NCBI GenBank assembly: GCA_910890315.1
Contig: CAJVGD010000042.1
Location: forward strand, 1 to 64,000
Direction of reading: 5' to 3'
Origin: Serendipita indica DSM 11827
Lineage: Eukaryota > Basidiomycota > Agaricomycetes > Sebacinales > Serendipitaceae
Length of the DNA stretch: 64,000 bases
This document shows, piece by piece, positions 31,880 to 42,683 of this stretch. Each line of letters begins with the position of its first letter. Position 1 is the stretch's first letter. Made by a program: the position numbers and the translations under genes. The notes below the pieces were generated by a model. It saw only the letters and a program-made list of their open reading frames with translations, searched no databases and had not been told where the DNA came from.

Positions 31880-33479
31880 TCAGAACGGCGGAAGAGGTGG
31901 TAATGGCTTCTTTTCTTTCCATGGAGTTAGGTCCGCCGTCTTGTACGTCGGATCTGGCGTTTGCGGAGACGCGAGTGCCCGCGGTGCGAACTTGTCGGCG
32001 CCATTCTCAAAGGATCGCATAGTGAAGCGGGATAACTCCCCAACAGGCTGAACGTCCTCTGGAATGGCGGAGAGCGGGACTGAGATGATGGTACTGAGTG
32101 GTGCTCTGCTCTTTCCGTCATGACTTTCGTGCATTGTCGCGCCATCAGATGAGAATCTCGTTTTAGATTCAGACTCATTGTGAGTCGCCATCGTTGTCAC
32201 GGGGAGAGTCTCTGGGTTGCGGGCAGCGACCTGGCGCAAGTGAAGGAAGAGACGCGACACCATCAAAGAACTCAGTGAGTACTCAGTCCAAGACGCCATA
32301 TACCAGAGAGATGGACCCATGTAGGCGACCTATCGACTGTTAAAAACAAGGACCCGCGGCTGACCTCCACGTACAATGAATCCAGCTGATAGCCTAAGCG
32401 CTACAACGACAAGAAAATATAGCGACCCATCGAAGTATATTGTCCGCAGAAGATGGGGAAGACTAGCTGCAGCTCGAGTCTGAGTAGTCGCCGTCGCGGC
32501 CTGAGGCCGTAAGAGGTGCTGATGGCGAATGAGATGATTAATTTGAAGCGCAACGAGGAGAAATTCAAATGGAATCTATAATCTAGATCAGATTCCATCT
32601 CCGCTGGTATGCAGCGTACGCGTACGAGAGAAAAGTAAACGCCCGCAAAGTACTTTACGTCGTCAAAACTGCATATCTTGAGAATCTTCGAGTAAAAAAC
32701 AGCATCTATAATTGTTCAGCGTCATGATATGCACGGATTTAGAGGACACACCCCAGTTGGGAACGAGGCCGCTAACGACGAACACCAAAGCAGAGGTGTG
32801 CGAGAGGACAAATGCAGCGTAAAGTATGCACTGCAGTATTACTTGCCCTTGGTACAGTGCAACGACACGCAGCAAGAGTAGCCATGAAGCTGCAAGATAT
32901 GAAATGGTCTCCCCAATTGGTTGGCTCAGCACAGCTGTATGACAGCTAATCGAGAGTAAGTGCGTCGTATAGGAGTGATAGATTTCGAACGAACAACTAT
33001 TGGGATGTGAGCGAGATCAATTAGAAACAGAATCACGTACTAAGAGAGACTGAGGAGCGTGAAAGGGCGATACATCTAAGCAATAAGTTAAACCTCGTTG
33101 TTTTCACAGCTTATTACTCACGAAAGACGCCCAAGAGAAGAACGGGCATAGGCACATAGCGGTTCTAAGATGTCTTCAGTGAGGCTCTTCCAATTCTGAA
33201 CGACCGACCACGTAGAAAAGAACGGTAGGAAGAGAAAGTTTAGCGCTCCAGACATGTTCAATTTCTGACATCTTGGTGAGCTAGCATGACTACGGTCGTT
33301 ATGAACATACCGCCTGGCAGCGTGAGGAGATAGTCATAAAGGAGCAAAACTCCCGATGCCGCAGTGAAATAGGTGGAAATTCGAAGGTTATATGCAATTT
33401 GTAGTAAATCTGCGATAGTGAACGTCTTTTCGAGCATGGACGTCGCTGCCCAGGCAGACCCTCCATCAAACGCCACCAT
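31880..33479 (-). CDS. DUF6533 multi-pass membrane protein
   Basis: Multi-exon minus-strand gene with several hydrophobic helices. The N-terminal part reads ...LRISTYFTAASGVLLLYDYL, then LTLPGG, then (spliced) IEHVWSAKLSLPTVLFYVV and NRYVPMPVLLLGVF. This is the signature of the basidiomycete DUF6533 family (LL.YDYLLTL..E...W..K.S...LF..NRY). Further helices follow: ASWLLLLRVVALYQGQVIL and LYAAFVLSHTSALVFVVSGL.. The last exon has WYMASWTEYSLSSLMVSRLF and a polar Ser/Thr/Pro-rich cytoplasmic tail ending PLPPLPPF. Exon borders between about 32320 and 33240 are only approximate. The function of the family is unknown. Confidence 0.75.
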
Positions 33480-34479
33480 AGTGTCTTCTCTTGACGGAAC
33501 ACTACCAATTTAATGGATATTGGAAGGTCAAACTTCCATCCAAAAGGGTGATGGAGGTGAGGAAAAGTCAGAAAGGGGACGGGAGGAGACCAGCTGAGGA
33601 GTTGCGACGGCTCGAGTTGCCTAATATCATGTGGGTCCTCGGAGCGACTAGACCAATTGGGCGATGTTGTATATGTGAGAGCCAAGGCATCCAGGGCTTC
33701 TTGTATTGTCGCCAAAACTGAAGCCCGTCCCCGCCCTTTGGTCGTGAAGAACCACAAATTGAAATGTAAGGGAAGGCACCAAGCCAGCTATAATGAGGTT
33801 GAATCAGCTATGAATAAACGAGGTGATCATATACATACCTCGAGGGTTCAACTTGGCTTGCTAGCCTTGGACGCTACCGAAGACGGCGTTGGTTGCCATC
33901 AACGGGAGTGGCAGCAAGCTGTCGCTGGGTATCCGAGAAACCCTCGAGGCTCGCTGAATCCCAAGAAGGCGATCTTTCATTATGCCACCGAGACACGTTG
34001 GCGCTCTTGTCCCGTTGCTCGAGTTGGTTTGACCCTCGTGCGTTTAGCTGAGTTCCAGACATTGCAAAAGCGTTTAAAAGGTTCCAAAAAAAAAACTAAT
34101 ACAGTCATATGACGGAAACAACCCGTACGCTTTGTCGACGGGTGTGAGGCCAAGTTGCCCCTACGATTGACCCTGGCGGCATCCTTGAATCGCTCCAGCC
34201 CAACGCCGTAGAATGAAGCTCGAAATGTACCATAACGTCTCTCAACATAGAAGAGCTCTACAGCAAAACTATCCTTCCAGGTCTCGCGTTCAGCGCACCG
34301 CACGGAGATTATCAAGGCGCAGAACCATAAATATGAGACAGATAGGCCTCTAGTCTATCAACGGTGATGCTGTTTAGAGGCGTGGGTATGGGCGCGATGT
34401 TGCACTGGATCCAAGCAGACGGCTATAGCCAAAAGGACTAGCTTTCGCCGCACGTTATGCCCATTCATCTCCCCAAAAG
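33480..34479. other. Gene-poor stretch
   Basis: No supported gene. Open frames on both strands lack motifs. A run of nine A lies near 34087. Confidence 0.4.
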
Positions 34480-34533
34480 CTATAATAACCGCCGTTTGAT
34501 TGACAGCTATCGCTTCACAAGCACCCTCCTCCG

Positions 34534-35226
34534 ATGGCTCTCCAACTCCTCTCTGATGCCTCTCAGTACTCTTATCGTGGAAATACTCGCAAAAGCAGCA
34601 CATGGAAGAGCTCCTTGTCATTTCTTGGGCAGAAGACTGCCTCCCCAAGTCAGAAAACTTTCTTCATCCGCAGCGAGGGGTCGTCAACAGAGAAACGCAG
34701 TGGGGGGACCAAAGACGTTTTGACACCCGGGAGGACACAAACTAAGCTGGACCTCCTTGCATCTCCCATCGGCTCTCCTAGAGACCGATCAACCGGTTCG
34801 GCCATGGCACGCCGTGGTCGGTGCACGTCGACGAGTCAGACCAAAGATACGCGTGCGAACTATGGCACTGTACAGCGAGACTATTTCCCAGTTATCTCGC
34901 GTCACCTCCGATCCAACAGACTTTCACCAGTCATGCCAACGGCGCGTGGTGTCTCTGGCCACGACAAACCACGCCGCAAGGCAATCAATATGTCGGATAC
35001 TCTTTATGGAAACATGCCAAGCGTTGGGCTGTCGCGGCAGCCAACGCCCGCAGTGACCTCGACTGCAAAGTCCACCGTCCGGAGGATACCTCCGCCAATA
35101 GATCCAACAATTATCCCACCAGAGCCATCTCTGTTCCATATAAATTGTGGCTTACCAGTGACTCCTGGTCGAATAGCCACACGTAAACTGCCGCGACCAA
35201 AGCTCTCATTGGTTATTCCCGCCTGA
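34534..35226 (+). CDS. KLSL-tail family protein (copy B member)
   Basis: Intronless ORF of 230 residues, preceded by a TATA-like element (about 34478-34486). Motifs in order are RKSSTWKSSLSFLGQK, FIRSEGSS, TKLDLLASPIGSP (residues 70-82), a Ser/Thr/Arg-rich middle, then PPIDPTIIPPEPSLFHINC, GLPVTPGR and the tail RKLPRPKLSLVIPA ending at the stop. The closest relative is the copy A member at 9189-9782, with more distant members at 27001 and 28777. It is convergent with trpD (88 bp between stops), and the same pairing is preserved in copy A. Low-complexity composition suggests disorder apart from the end motifs. Function unknown. Confidence 0.65.
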   Translation: MALQLLSDASQYSYRGNTRKSSTWKSSLSFLGQKTASPSQKTFFIRSEGSSTEKRSGGTKDVLTPGRTQTKLDLLASPIGSPRDRSTGSAMARRGRCTSTSQTKDTRANYGTVQRDYFPVISRHLRSNRLSPVMPTARGVSGHDKPRRKAINMSDTLYGNMPSVGLSRQPTPAVTSTAKSTVRRIPPPIDPTIIPPEPSLFHINCGLPVTPGRIATRKLPRPKLSLVIPA

Positions 35227-35314
35227 AGATGATTCGGTCCCTATGTATTTTTATTTATTATCTTGTATATGACGCAGTACTTCGTTCTTCAAACCCTTGA
35301 TGTTATTTGTTACG

Positions 35315-36534
35315 CTATGAGCTGTTATCCCAATCCCTAAATGAACAGAATGCATCCCAAGCGTTTCCGGATACCACGCTCTCTCTCGCCAATCGCACAC
35401 CTTCCTCCAGACTGTTTGCGACGTCCGCGACTAGGAGAACGGCAGCAGCGTTCATCAGCACAAACTCCAGGACAGGGGTGACATCCTCCGAAGGACCCTT
35501 TCTTGCTCCCCACTTCTCCGGGTTGATTAGATGCATAAACGTCTCGGCATTCTCCTCTGGTCCCTTGCCGCCTTTGACCATGTCCAGCGAATGTGCTCGC
35601 AGTCCAAACGAGCTTGGCTCGATGGAAAACTCCGCAAACTCTCCATCTGAACGACCGCGCATGTACTCCCATACATGAGTCGGTCCTGCACACGAAATCT
35701 CGTCTAAACCTTCTTCCCCACAGACCACCCATGCTCGTTGGACCTTTTCGTCGCAGCTGAGTGCCTTGATGAACGTCGGTCCAAGCGAAGCGTGTGCGAC
35801 GCCAATCACAATCGCAGCTGGACGTGAGGGGTTGACGAGTGGTCCAAGGAGGTTGAGGATGGTTCTATGAGGAAGAGTGCGACGAATAGGAGCTAATGGT
35901 GCTAGAAGAGGGTGATGGTGGGGGGCGAGAAGGAAGCGGAATTTGGGATCTGGTACCGATCGAGGTGAAGATATGTGTGGCGAAAGCGGACACCCGAGAG
36001 TGATCAAGAGGTCTGCTGCTCCAGAAGAAGACGTCGAAGCGCGGTTCCCGTGCTGCTCATCATCAAACCGTGGTGAGAAGTAAGTACACAAATGCTCACT
36101 TTATAAACCCTCGCACCGGCTCCAGCTGCGATGACGGCTGCAGTCGTGCTGACATTAAAGGTATTGTGTCCATCTCCACCGGTGCCAACGATATCGACGA
36201 CCATCCTTGGTTTCGAGTTCGTCTCCTCCTCGGGAACGTCGACTACGATGGCATATCGGCGTAGAACTTCTGCACCGCCAGCCAAGATGTCGACATCGCC
36301 CTCTCGACCACTAAGATGTAGCGCAGTCAAGAAGCTACCAATCTGACTCGGAAGGGTACTCGACGGATCGAGGAGATGCTCGAATGCTAGGATCGTATCT
36401 TCTCGTGTAAAGCTCTTTGGCGACGAAATGAGCTTTCCGAGCACCTTTTTGAAGGTCTCGGGTGTGAGGTGCGGTTGAGTGGCTTGGTGTATCGACGTCG
36501 GGACATCGGAAGGTTGAAGAGGTGATTTATCCAT
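35315..36534 (-). CDS. TRP4: Anthranilate phosphoribosyltransferase
   Basis: Second step of tryptophan synthesis: anthranilate plus PRPP gives phosphoribosyl-anthranilate. Two exons on minus, 36534-36100 and 36052-35315, joined by a 47-bp intron, give 390 residues, slightly longer than bacterial TrpD. Signatures: VDIVGTGGDGHNTFNVSTTA (the PRPP/Mg-binding glycine loop), then across the splice VYKHGNRASTSSSGAADLL, then NLLGPLVNPSRP and the acidic DE pair in EEGLDEIS. The C-terminus contains LEFVLMNAAAVLLVAD. Only this copy is intact; a gutted relic lies at 8723-9110. It converges with the KLSL-tail ORF. Confidence 0.93.
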
Positions 36535-36897
36535 TTTCTACGTCTCACTTAAATGCCTTGCTTTCAAAAAGGATTGCGGACTCGAGTGGCGATTGCAAGG
36601 AGCAATCGTGGCAGGGTTCAAGAAGCAAGTCGGGCACAATTAGTACCTCTTCAAACGTGTCTCCAGTTTGCTGCTCTTCGCTAGGTCCTCGCATAAAGCT
36701 CGCTGATGTGCCTTGTATACGACCGCCTTTGGATATCAGTCACTGTTCTAGTTGTTATCATTCCTCACAGATATCGAAGATTTTCTAGTCATTATCTATT
36801 GAAAGCTGCGACGGCACGTGAGGTCGTGAGTAATGGCGGAGTTTAAATACTTCTGACCCGACGAGCCGCCAACCTGCCACAAAAGAAATCTGAAAAA

Positions 36898-37326
36898 ATG
36901 GGAGCTGCATACGAATACTGTCCTAGACATTTAAACGTCTCTTTATCGTCGTCAAACTCCAGGGAATCATCACCTAGCGCCGGGTCCAGTGGCTCGTCCC
37001 ATGGCCAGTCACCTTCTCCCTCTGTATCCTCAGACGCGTCATGTTCATCACCTCCTTCAATTGTGTCAACCATATCCGAGACGATGCACGCGTTCGGTCA
37101 TGCTTCGACTTCGTTTGGCGTTACGACGCGGAGCCGTAGCGCGTGCGGACGCTGTCTCCCATGCAAGAAAGGAACGCGTCCGCCAGCGATCTGGTCTTTT
37201 CATTCGCGAAAGGATCCAGAGGTCTCGTGCTCGACCTTACGATGCACCTCCACCGCGCCGGGAAACTCGTCGGCTCAAACCAGTCGTAGACCTCCCAGTT
37301 ATTCCACCAACTATTCTCGACATTGA
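36898..37326 (+). CDS. Ser-rich open frame, doubtful
   Basis: 142 codons, opening with MGAAYEYC and then Ser/Pro-rich sequence, ending in a Cys-containing ACGRCLPCKKG stretch. The Cys spacing is not that of a known Zn cluster. The reverse strand is also open and acidic, so coding on either strand is uncertain. It could be the first exon of a gene reaching the ORF at 38041. Confidence 0.25.
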   Translation: MGAAYEYCPRHLNVSLSSSNSRESSPSAGSSGSSHGQSPSPSVSSDASCSSPPSIVSTISETMHAFGHASTSFGVTTRSRSACGRCLPCKKGTRPPAIWSFHSRKDPEVSCSTLRCTSTAPGNSSAQTSRRPPSYSTNYSRH

Positions 37327-38040
37327 TCAAATTTGAGCAGCTTCTCATCCCATTATCTTGTTGCTAACGGGTCAAGTTTCCTGGAAAGATCGGTTGGCGA
37401 ACATGCGATGGATATGACGACCAAGTTTGGCAAGACCTTACCCAACTGATTTCCCAGTATGCAGGATCATGTAACCTTCGATGACTTACCCTATTTCAGG
37501 CAAGCAATGCGACCTCGGGCACTAGCACACAATATTCAGTCCCACATATTGGACTTCGAGGGGGCCATATACAACGACCCAGACCTCTTCATCCCATCTC
37601 ATTGACAGGTACATATATCCTCACGATAGCAGCAATATCGCTGATCCGACTTACAGCTGCTTCGAGACTGCCCACTGAGTAGTGGCGGGTATCTAAAAAT
37701 ACCCGAGCAATTCGTAGATGATGGCGACTACCAAGCCAAAGTTCACTGTCGACCGAGCGCAATGACAGACCAGATCCACCGAAGCCAATGGGCGTTTGCT
37801 CATGCAATGCAACTCGACCTCACACACATACACTGGAAAGTTTGCAGCACGAATGGCTTCAATGTGGATTCCTGCTGCTTCGAGGCTCAGGAGTAGCATC
37901 AAGAGACGCAACTCGGGCCAAACAAGGATAGTTGGATGCAGTCCTCGATAACTCACTTCAACGACCTCAGTCCTCGGCGGAAGGAGAGATACCGCGAGGA
38001 TTGGACACATCGTAGCTCAGGGAGTGAGATTGCAAACATC

Positions 38041-38657
38041 ATGTCTCAGGAGATGATTCCCGTGAAATGGTAAGAAGGAGCCCTCTATCTGAAACGGGCT
38101 AATGTCAACTTGTCAGGCACCAGCCACTGCTTCCGGGCCTTGAATCTACCTCGCCGACTGTGGAGCTATCCACACGTCCTCCACCACTTTCATCGCATTG
38201 GGACAATGCAACTTCCCCGCTCCTATTCGCAGCGCAACCGTATTTGGAGGATGACGCTGAGAGCCGATCTCGAGCGATTTCTATTCTCTCTGCGGCGTTT
38301 CATCCGATGATCAACATCTTTGTCCACTGTCACCTTGCAACTCGGCAGTCTCAGACCAAGGAACTCCCACCGTGGATGGTCCTATTCGGCGTGATATACG
38401 ACAAGTATATGGTCGAAATAATTGCCTTCTACCCAACTTGGGACGGTAGCTGGCAGCCTCGAGCATTGACCTCGGGTGACTTGCGAATGACTCTCTGGAA
38501 GGATTCCCCGCGGGGTCAGTTACCTCTGGTGATGTGTCTGCGCAAGATTCAAAACCATTACACGTCAGTGATGCGTCATCTACAGTCGTGGCCCGGCTAC
38601 GATGCTGCTGCGCGCAAATGCTCAAATCTCCTACCCATTCCTTCGGATTTAGCATAG
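38041..38657 (+). CDS. Hypothetical protein, two exons
   Basis: Exon 38041-38069 (MSQEMIPVKW) joins through a 47-bp GT-AG intron to 38117-38657. It encodes a mixed hydrophobic/charged protein with FHPMINIFVHCHL, PPWMVLFGVIYDKYMVEII, FYPTWDGSW and MCLRKIQNHY. The pattern looks like a globular alpha/beta fold of the sort found in lineage-specific basidiomycete hypothetical proteins, but I do not recognise the family. It lies inside the 3.65-kb insert. Further upstream exons are possible. Confidence 0.5.
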
Positions 38658-38765
38658 TAATTGTACATGTATTGACATAGTGTTTTGAGCATAGATCTAC
38701 ATACGTATCCAAGTCTGTATATTTGTAATTGAACAGTTTCCCTTGCTACCTCCGACACCGCCAAT

Positions 38766-39987
38766 CTAATCCGAGAACAGGTGTGGATAATTCTCATCAA
38801 AGAACTTCACATCCCCTGCTTCGAGAAAGCCCAGAGCGATAAACTTGTGGGCCAGCGACGTCCCAGAAATGCCGATATGATCAAGCAAGAGGTGAAACTG
38901 GCGCTCCAGAAATCTCGAATGGCTCTCCATACGAGAGAACCAAGGAAGAACTTGGACACGCAGTTCGTCCGTGTCCCTAGAGGCGAGCTTAGGGTCCCAT
39001 ATCTTTCTTGTAGCAGTCACTGAATTGGGTAACCACGCACGTCCAACGTTTCTCCGAATGGATGTACTTTGGATGAAATGAATAAAAAGTCAACCCGAGG
39101 GGAGTCTGGATGAAGCCAGTGATGAACATCCATGGCAAAACGGGGTGTTCCGGATCGTTGAATATCGTGAGGTGAAGAATTAGCCATATTATGGCCGGGA
39201 ATGCTGCTAGTGCAAGTTGGGCTACACCTTCATCCTCAGCAGAGTTGCTCTTCCTAGACCCGCTTTCACCAGATTTCTTTCCGGCAGACTTGTTCTCCCC
39301 GACCACCAGTGGAGGAGCAGCGCGCCCCATTCGAGCGATGAGTGTCTTGGATCGAGCCAGGAAATCTGGTTTGGGAATCGTATCGAAGAGGAGCATCACC
39401 CTTGGATGCGTCATATTCAGGTTCCTGCTCACGGTCAGCCGTCGTGGTTAACTGGGCGTATGACTCCGGATTACTCACGATGTGACCTCCATTTGACTCG
39501 TGCGGAAAATCGTACAGACACCATGAGCATTCTGCTGCTCAACGGTCATCTCCGACCTCAGCTCCTCTGGATGGTGGGGGTGCAATCGCGTTGGGCGTAT
39601 CCAAGCAAGAACGAGGTCCCATCCAGACATTGCGCCTTCTCGCTTCGAGAATAGGTTCCCGAGTCTGTGCTTGTCATCCTCTGCTTCAATCTCTTTGAGC
39701 AGTTTACATTCAACGTTGTAGACCCAATTCTTGGACCCTTGCACGGGAATCGTATTCTGGAATTGCCACAGGGTGTTAAGGCGGACCCACCTCTCATAGC
39801 ACAGTCGAAGTTGCTCTTCTACTTTGCGTACTTTGTCCATGGCTTGTTCATGTGGCTCATCGGGACCGCTTAGCATTAAAGAATCTCCTATGAGCTTGCG
39901 GTGATGGTCGAGCATCGGACGCTTGATGTTGGACTCAGTGCTCGGTCCCTGGGCAGGCTTCTTCTCCGGTGACGGGGAGCAGCTCAA
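38766..39987 (-). CDS. Hypothetical membrane-associated protein
   Basis: First exon from 39987 encodes a Lys/Glu-rich, probably helical region (MDKVRKVEEQLRLCYERWVR, WDLVLAWIRP). A GT-AG intron (about 39430-39485) leads to a second exon. It has a long Ser/Lys linker and two hydrophobic helices (VAQLALAAFPAIIWLILHL and PWMFITGFIQTPLGLTFYSF). Beyond KRWTCVVTQF the model is ambiguous. An intron of about 40 bp gives a second hydrophobic tail; a different join gives a soluble tail ending NYPHLFSD at 38766. Not recognised. It lies inside the 3.65-kb insert. Confidence 0.45.
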
Positions 39988-40468
39988 TGCTTTCCCTTTG
40001 GATGGTGAAAGCTGAAATCGGAGGTAGTCATCCCTCTTCCTGACCTCGTAATATACTTACGGGAGGGTTGAAAGAGCTAATGCATCATCGACGGCTTGTT
40101 GATCGACTCTAAACTGTTGGGTTTCAGCATTGCTTCTCGTGCAAAAAAATTGATCTCGCCTCCTGATCTGAAGGAATTGCCACGGTGAGACCGCGGTCGA
40201 GCATGAGGTTGTTTAGATACCATAGGTATCTCACAAGGACAGAGTTGGACCCCATGCTAGATACACCACGAGATTCGACCGCAATAGTGCTTGGCGAAGA
40301 GGAGAATGACAAGTCTGTATGGGCATTTTCAGGTAGCTTCGCCATACCCCTCTCCCGCTCAGTGGCCATACAAACCGTGAATTTCCAGACGCCCATCCCT
40401 TCTAATGGCAATGTTTTCATACTCCTATGGGCTGATCAATCTAGGTAATGTCAGAATTAGATTTGGGC

Positions 40469-41700
40469 TCACGATGCATTGTGATACTCTGGACGACCCG
40501 AGTTCGCGTGTGGGTCGGTTACTCTGGGGCCTCTTTCCTTTCGCAAATCCGCAATTCCCCCGGCCTCGTTTTTATCTTTTGGTATTGCGAGCCAGTCGAC
40601 TGGAAGCCGAAGCCTGGTACACTCCTTCGCAAGAGATGTCTCATCCAGAGCCAGCATCGTTGAGGCAATCTCGAGGCGCTTGACCTTATTCGGCTTGTTT
40701 ACCTTTCTAAACTTTGGCTTTCGCCCTGGCTCTGCTTTGCTGGCTTGTAACTCTGGGCCGTGGTCCTTCGCAGGGGATTCACCGTCGGTCTGCCGAGCAG
40801 TTAGCGTGGTATAGCTAAGTATCCGATGCTTTAACCTTCCCATCGGATGCCTTTTCAGAATCTACTACAGTCAGGATAGATATCGAGACAAACTAACGAA
40901 CAAGTTAGTGATTGAGTACGGGCTGGCGTCAATGCTCACTGGAGGGTTGTGGCAGCTATCAGTTAGTGGCTGGTCTTCCCCGTGAGATTCTCCGCTTTTG
41001 GCTTTCTTGTCTTCCTCTTCTTCTCTCTCCTTAGGCTTCTTCGTTGAAGGATCAATCTCCCCAGCCTGCAGGTAGTACAAAGGCGTATCGTCAGCAAAAT
41101 ATTGAACCACGCGAGAGGCATAGAGTCCTCTGTAACGAGCAAGTAGATGAAAGAGATGAAGACAACTAGGACGAGTAGGACGACACTCGCTCACTGGATG
41201 CACATTGTCTCTGCCATCGCCGCCAGAAGACTCTTCTCCAGCTGGGAGAACATTGGATACATCTAGAAGTGACTTATTATCCACGGAAACTGTTTCCTGT
41301 AAAGCAAAAGCGACGTTAACACGGCTCGGCTGGAAAAGGTGTGGCGACGTCGGTGGCATTAAAGAGTCATGGCGGCCCATCTCATGGAATTCACAAGTGC
41401 TTACTGTGGAAGTGGAGGATTTACTAGCTCGTGGAGGACTACCAGGAGGGGAATGTCTCTCGGAGACCACAGCCCCGACCTTGGTCCTAACTCGCTTCTT
41501 GGAGGGACGATTCTCGTCCTCAGCGACGCCTGTTTTCATAATTAGGCCACTTAGTGCGTTCCAGATGTCAGAGCAAGTTGGCGTGGTAATCAAGGTTTGC
41601 AAAACAGTCTGCCAGCCCACTTTTGCAAACTGTCGTTTATAGGCAAACTTCCCACGGAGGCATAAACAGGACCTATATCTTTGATTCCGGATAGTTATTT
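40469..41700 (-). CDS. Unknown Lys/Glu-rich protein (copy B)
   Basis: Multi-exon minus-strand gene, with start not visible (probably in a short exon upstream of 41640). Segments in order: TLITTPTCSDIWNALSGLI, PSKKRVRTKVGAVVSERHS, a GT-AG intron, VDNKSLLDVSNVLPAGEES, YYLQAGEIDPSTKKPKE, an acidic-basic run, LTDSCHNPPVSIDASPYS, and finally RKFRKVNKPNKVKRLEIAST, MLALDETSLAKECTRL and PKDKNEAG. The last part looks like a short helical domain. I know no family. The C-terminal residues after RVTDP differ from copy A because the insert begins there. Copy A is broken; this one appears open. Confidence 0.45.
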
Positions 41701-41990
41701 GGTTTATCTGTTAGCTTGTAGCCCCTATTGGAGGCTTATGCTAGCCAGGGGGCGGTGTCACGACCCGCGGTCTGAAGATGGTCAAGAAAACTAAGCCAGT
41801 AATGCATATACATCGTATGGAAGAGTCTTTGCAGGTGATTTTGTTCGAATCCTCAAACAAGCCAGCAACCATGCGCAACGAAGCCACACCAGCCAGCGAC
41901 TCAACGTAGCCGACCAAAAGGAGAGCGGTCGTGAAAAATGACTTTTTACATGCAGATATAATGTATCTTGACTGTCAAAACAATATGAAC

Positions 41991-42683
41991 GGGAGAAGGC
42001 AATGACTTGGAGTCAGTACTGCTGGATCACTGGAGGGCTCGGGCGCTTTGACTCTAGGTGGTGATATAGGGACTTTTAAAGCCAGTTAAAAGTATCTATA
42101 CCACTTATTCAGGTCCTTAATTGACCTCATAACTTCATCTGTCATTCTGATTCGGACCAGGGCTGAGACCACCAGCTTAGTTCCATCTAGTACTACTTAA
42201 TTGAGCTTATAATTACTCAGTCCTCGGCTCAGACATAGAATGGTATGAATACACTGCATACGATCATGCCACTGTTGATAATAGCCTCTCCCGGATGGAG
42301 TTCACGAACTCGGGATGATTGGTCCTGAGAGAAATGGTTTCAAACTGATGTTCATCACTGATATTTGTGCCTTGATGCTCTCTACCGATTTTCTTGACAA
42401 CCAAAGCGCGGTTACCGTGTATGCCTACTTTCCCAGCTGCCATCCGTGTCTTACTGATGAGCAGCTTCGGTGCTTTCTGGTGCGTTTTACGCCACTTTGG
42501 CGTCTAGCGGGCATATCAACCCGCGATAGGTCGTAAGTCTGATTGTGTGCATGTATGGATAGTTGCATTATTGATGCATTTCTGTCAACAGCGATGGTAT
42601 GCAGTCCAGTCATTTTTTGTGCGTAAATTCGACCTAGAGAACAAGTGACCACCTGCCGAACATTCCGCGTTGACGACTCGACC
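41991..42683. other. Intergenic (LAG1 promoter side)
   Basis: Region beyond the duplication boundary and before the ceramide synthase start. No supported feature. Confidence 0.4.

Larger units (their letters stand above)
36841..40495. other. 3.65-kb insert in copy B
   Basis: Copy A runs straight from GACC.CCGACCCGAG to TTCTAAACTCC at 8420-8445. In B these halves lie at about 40495 and 36841 with 3.65 kb between. The insert carries two or three unknown genes and cuts the 3' end of the Lys/Glu-rich gene. No clear terminal repeats are visible, so whether it was inserted into B or deleted from A cannot be settled from sequence alone. Confidence 0.6.
34480..41990 (-). repeat. Copy B of the inverted segmental duplication
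   Basis: Reverse-complement counterpart of about 6600-9930. It includes the promoter and ORF of an intronless family member, intact trpD, the shared spacer at 36560-36845, a 3.65-kb insert absent from copy A (about 36841-40495), and the unknown Lys/Glu-rich gene with its upstream region to about 41990. B keeps trpD whole, so it is probably closer to the ancestral state. Confidence 0.85.

Noticed and set aside
36898-37330. Zn2Cys6 transcription-factor domain from ACGRCLPCKKG
   Set aside because: Only three Cys with the wrong spacing; the rest of the cluster and a linker are absent in all frames.
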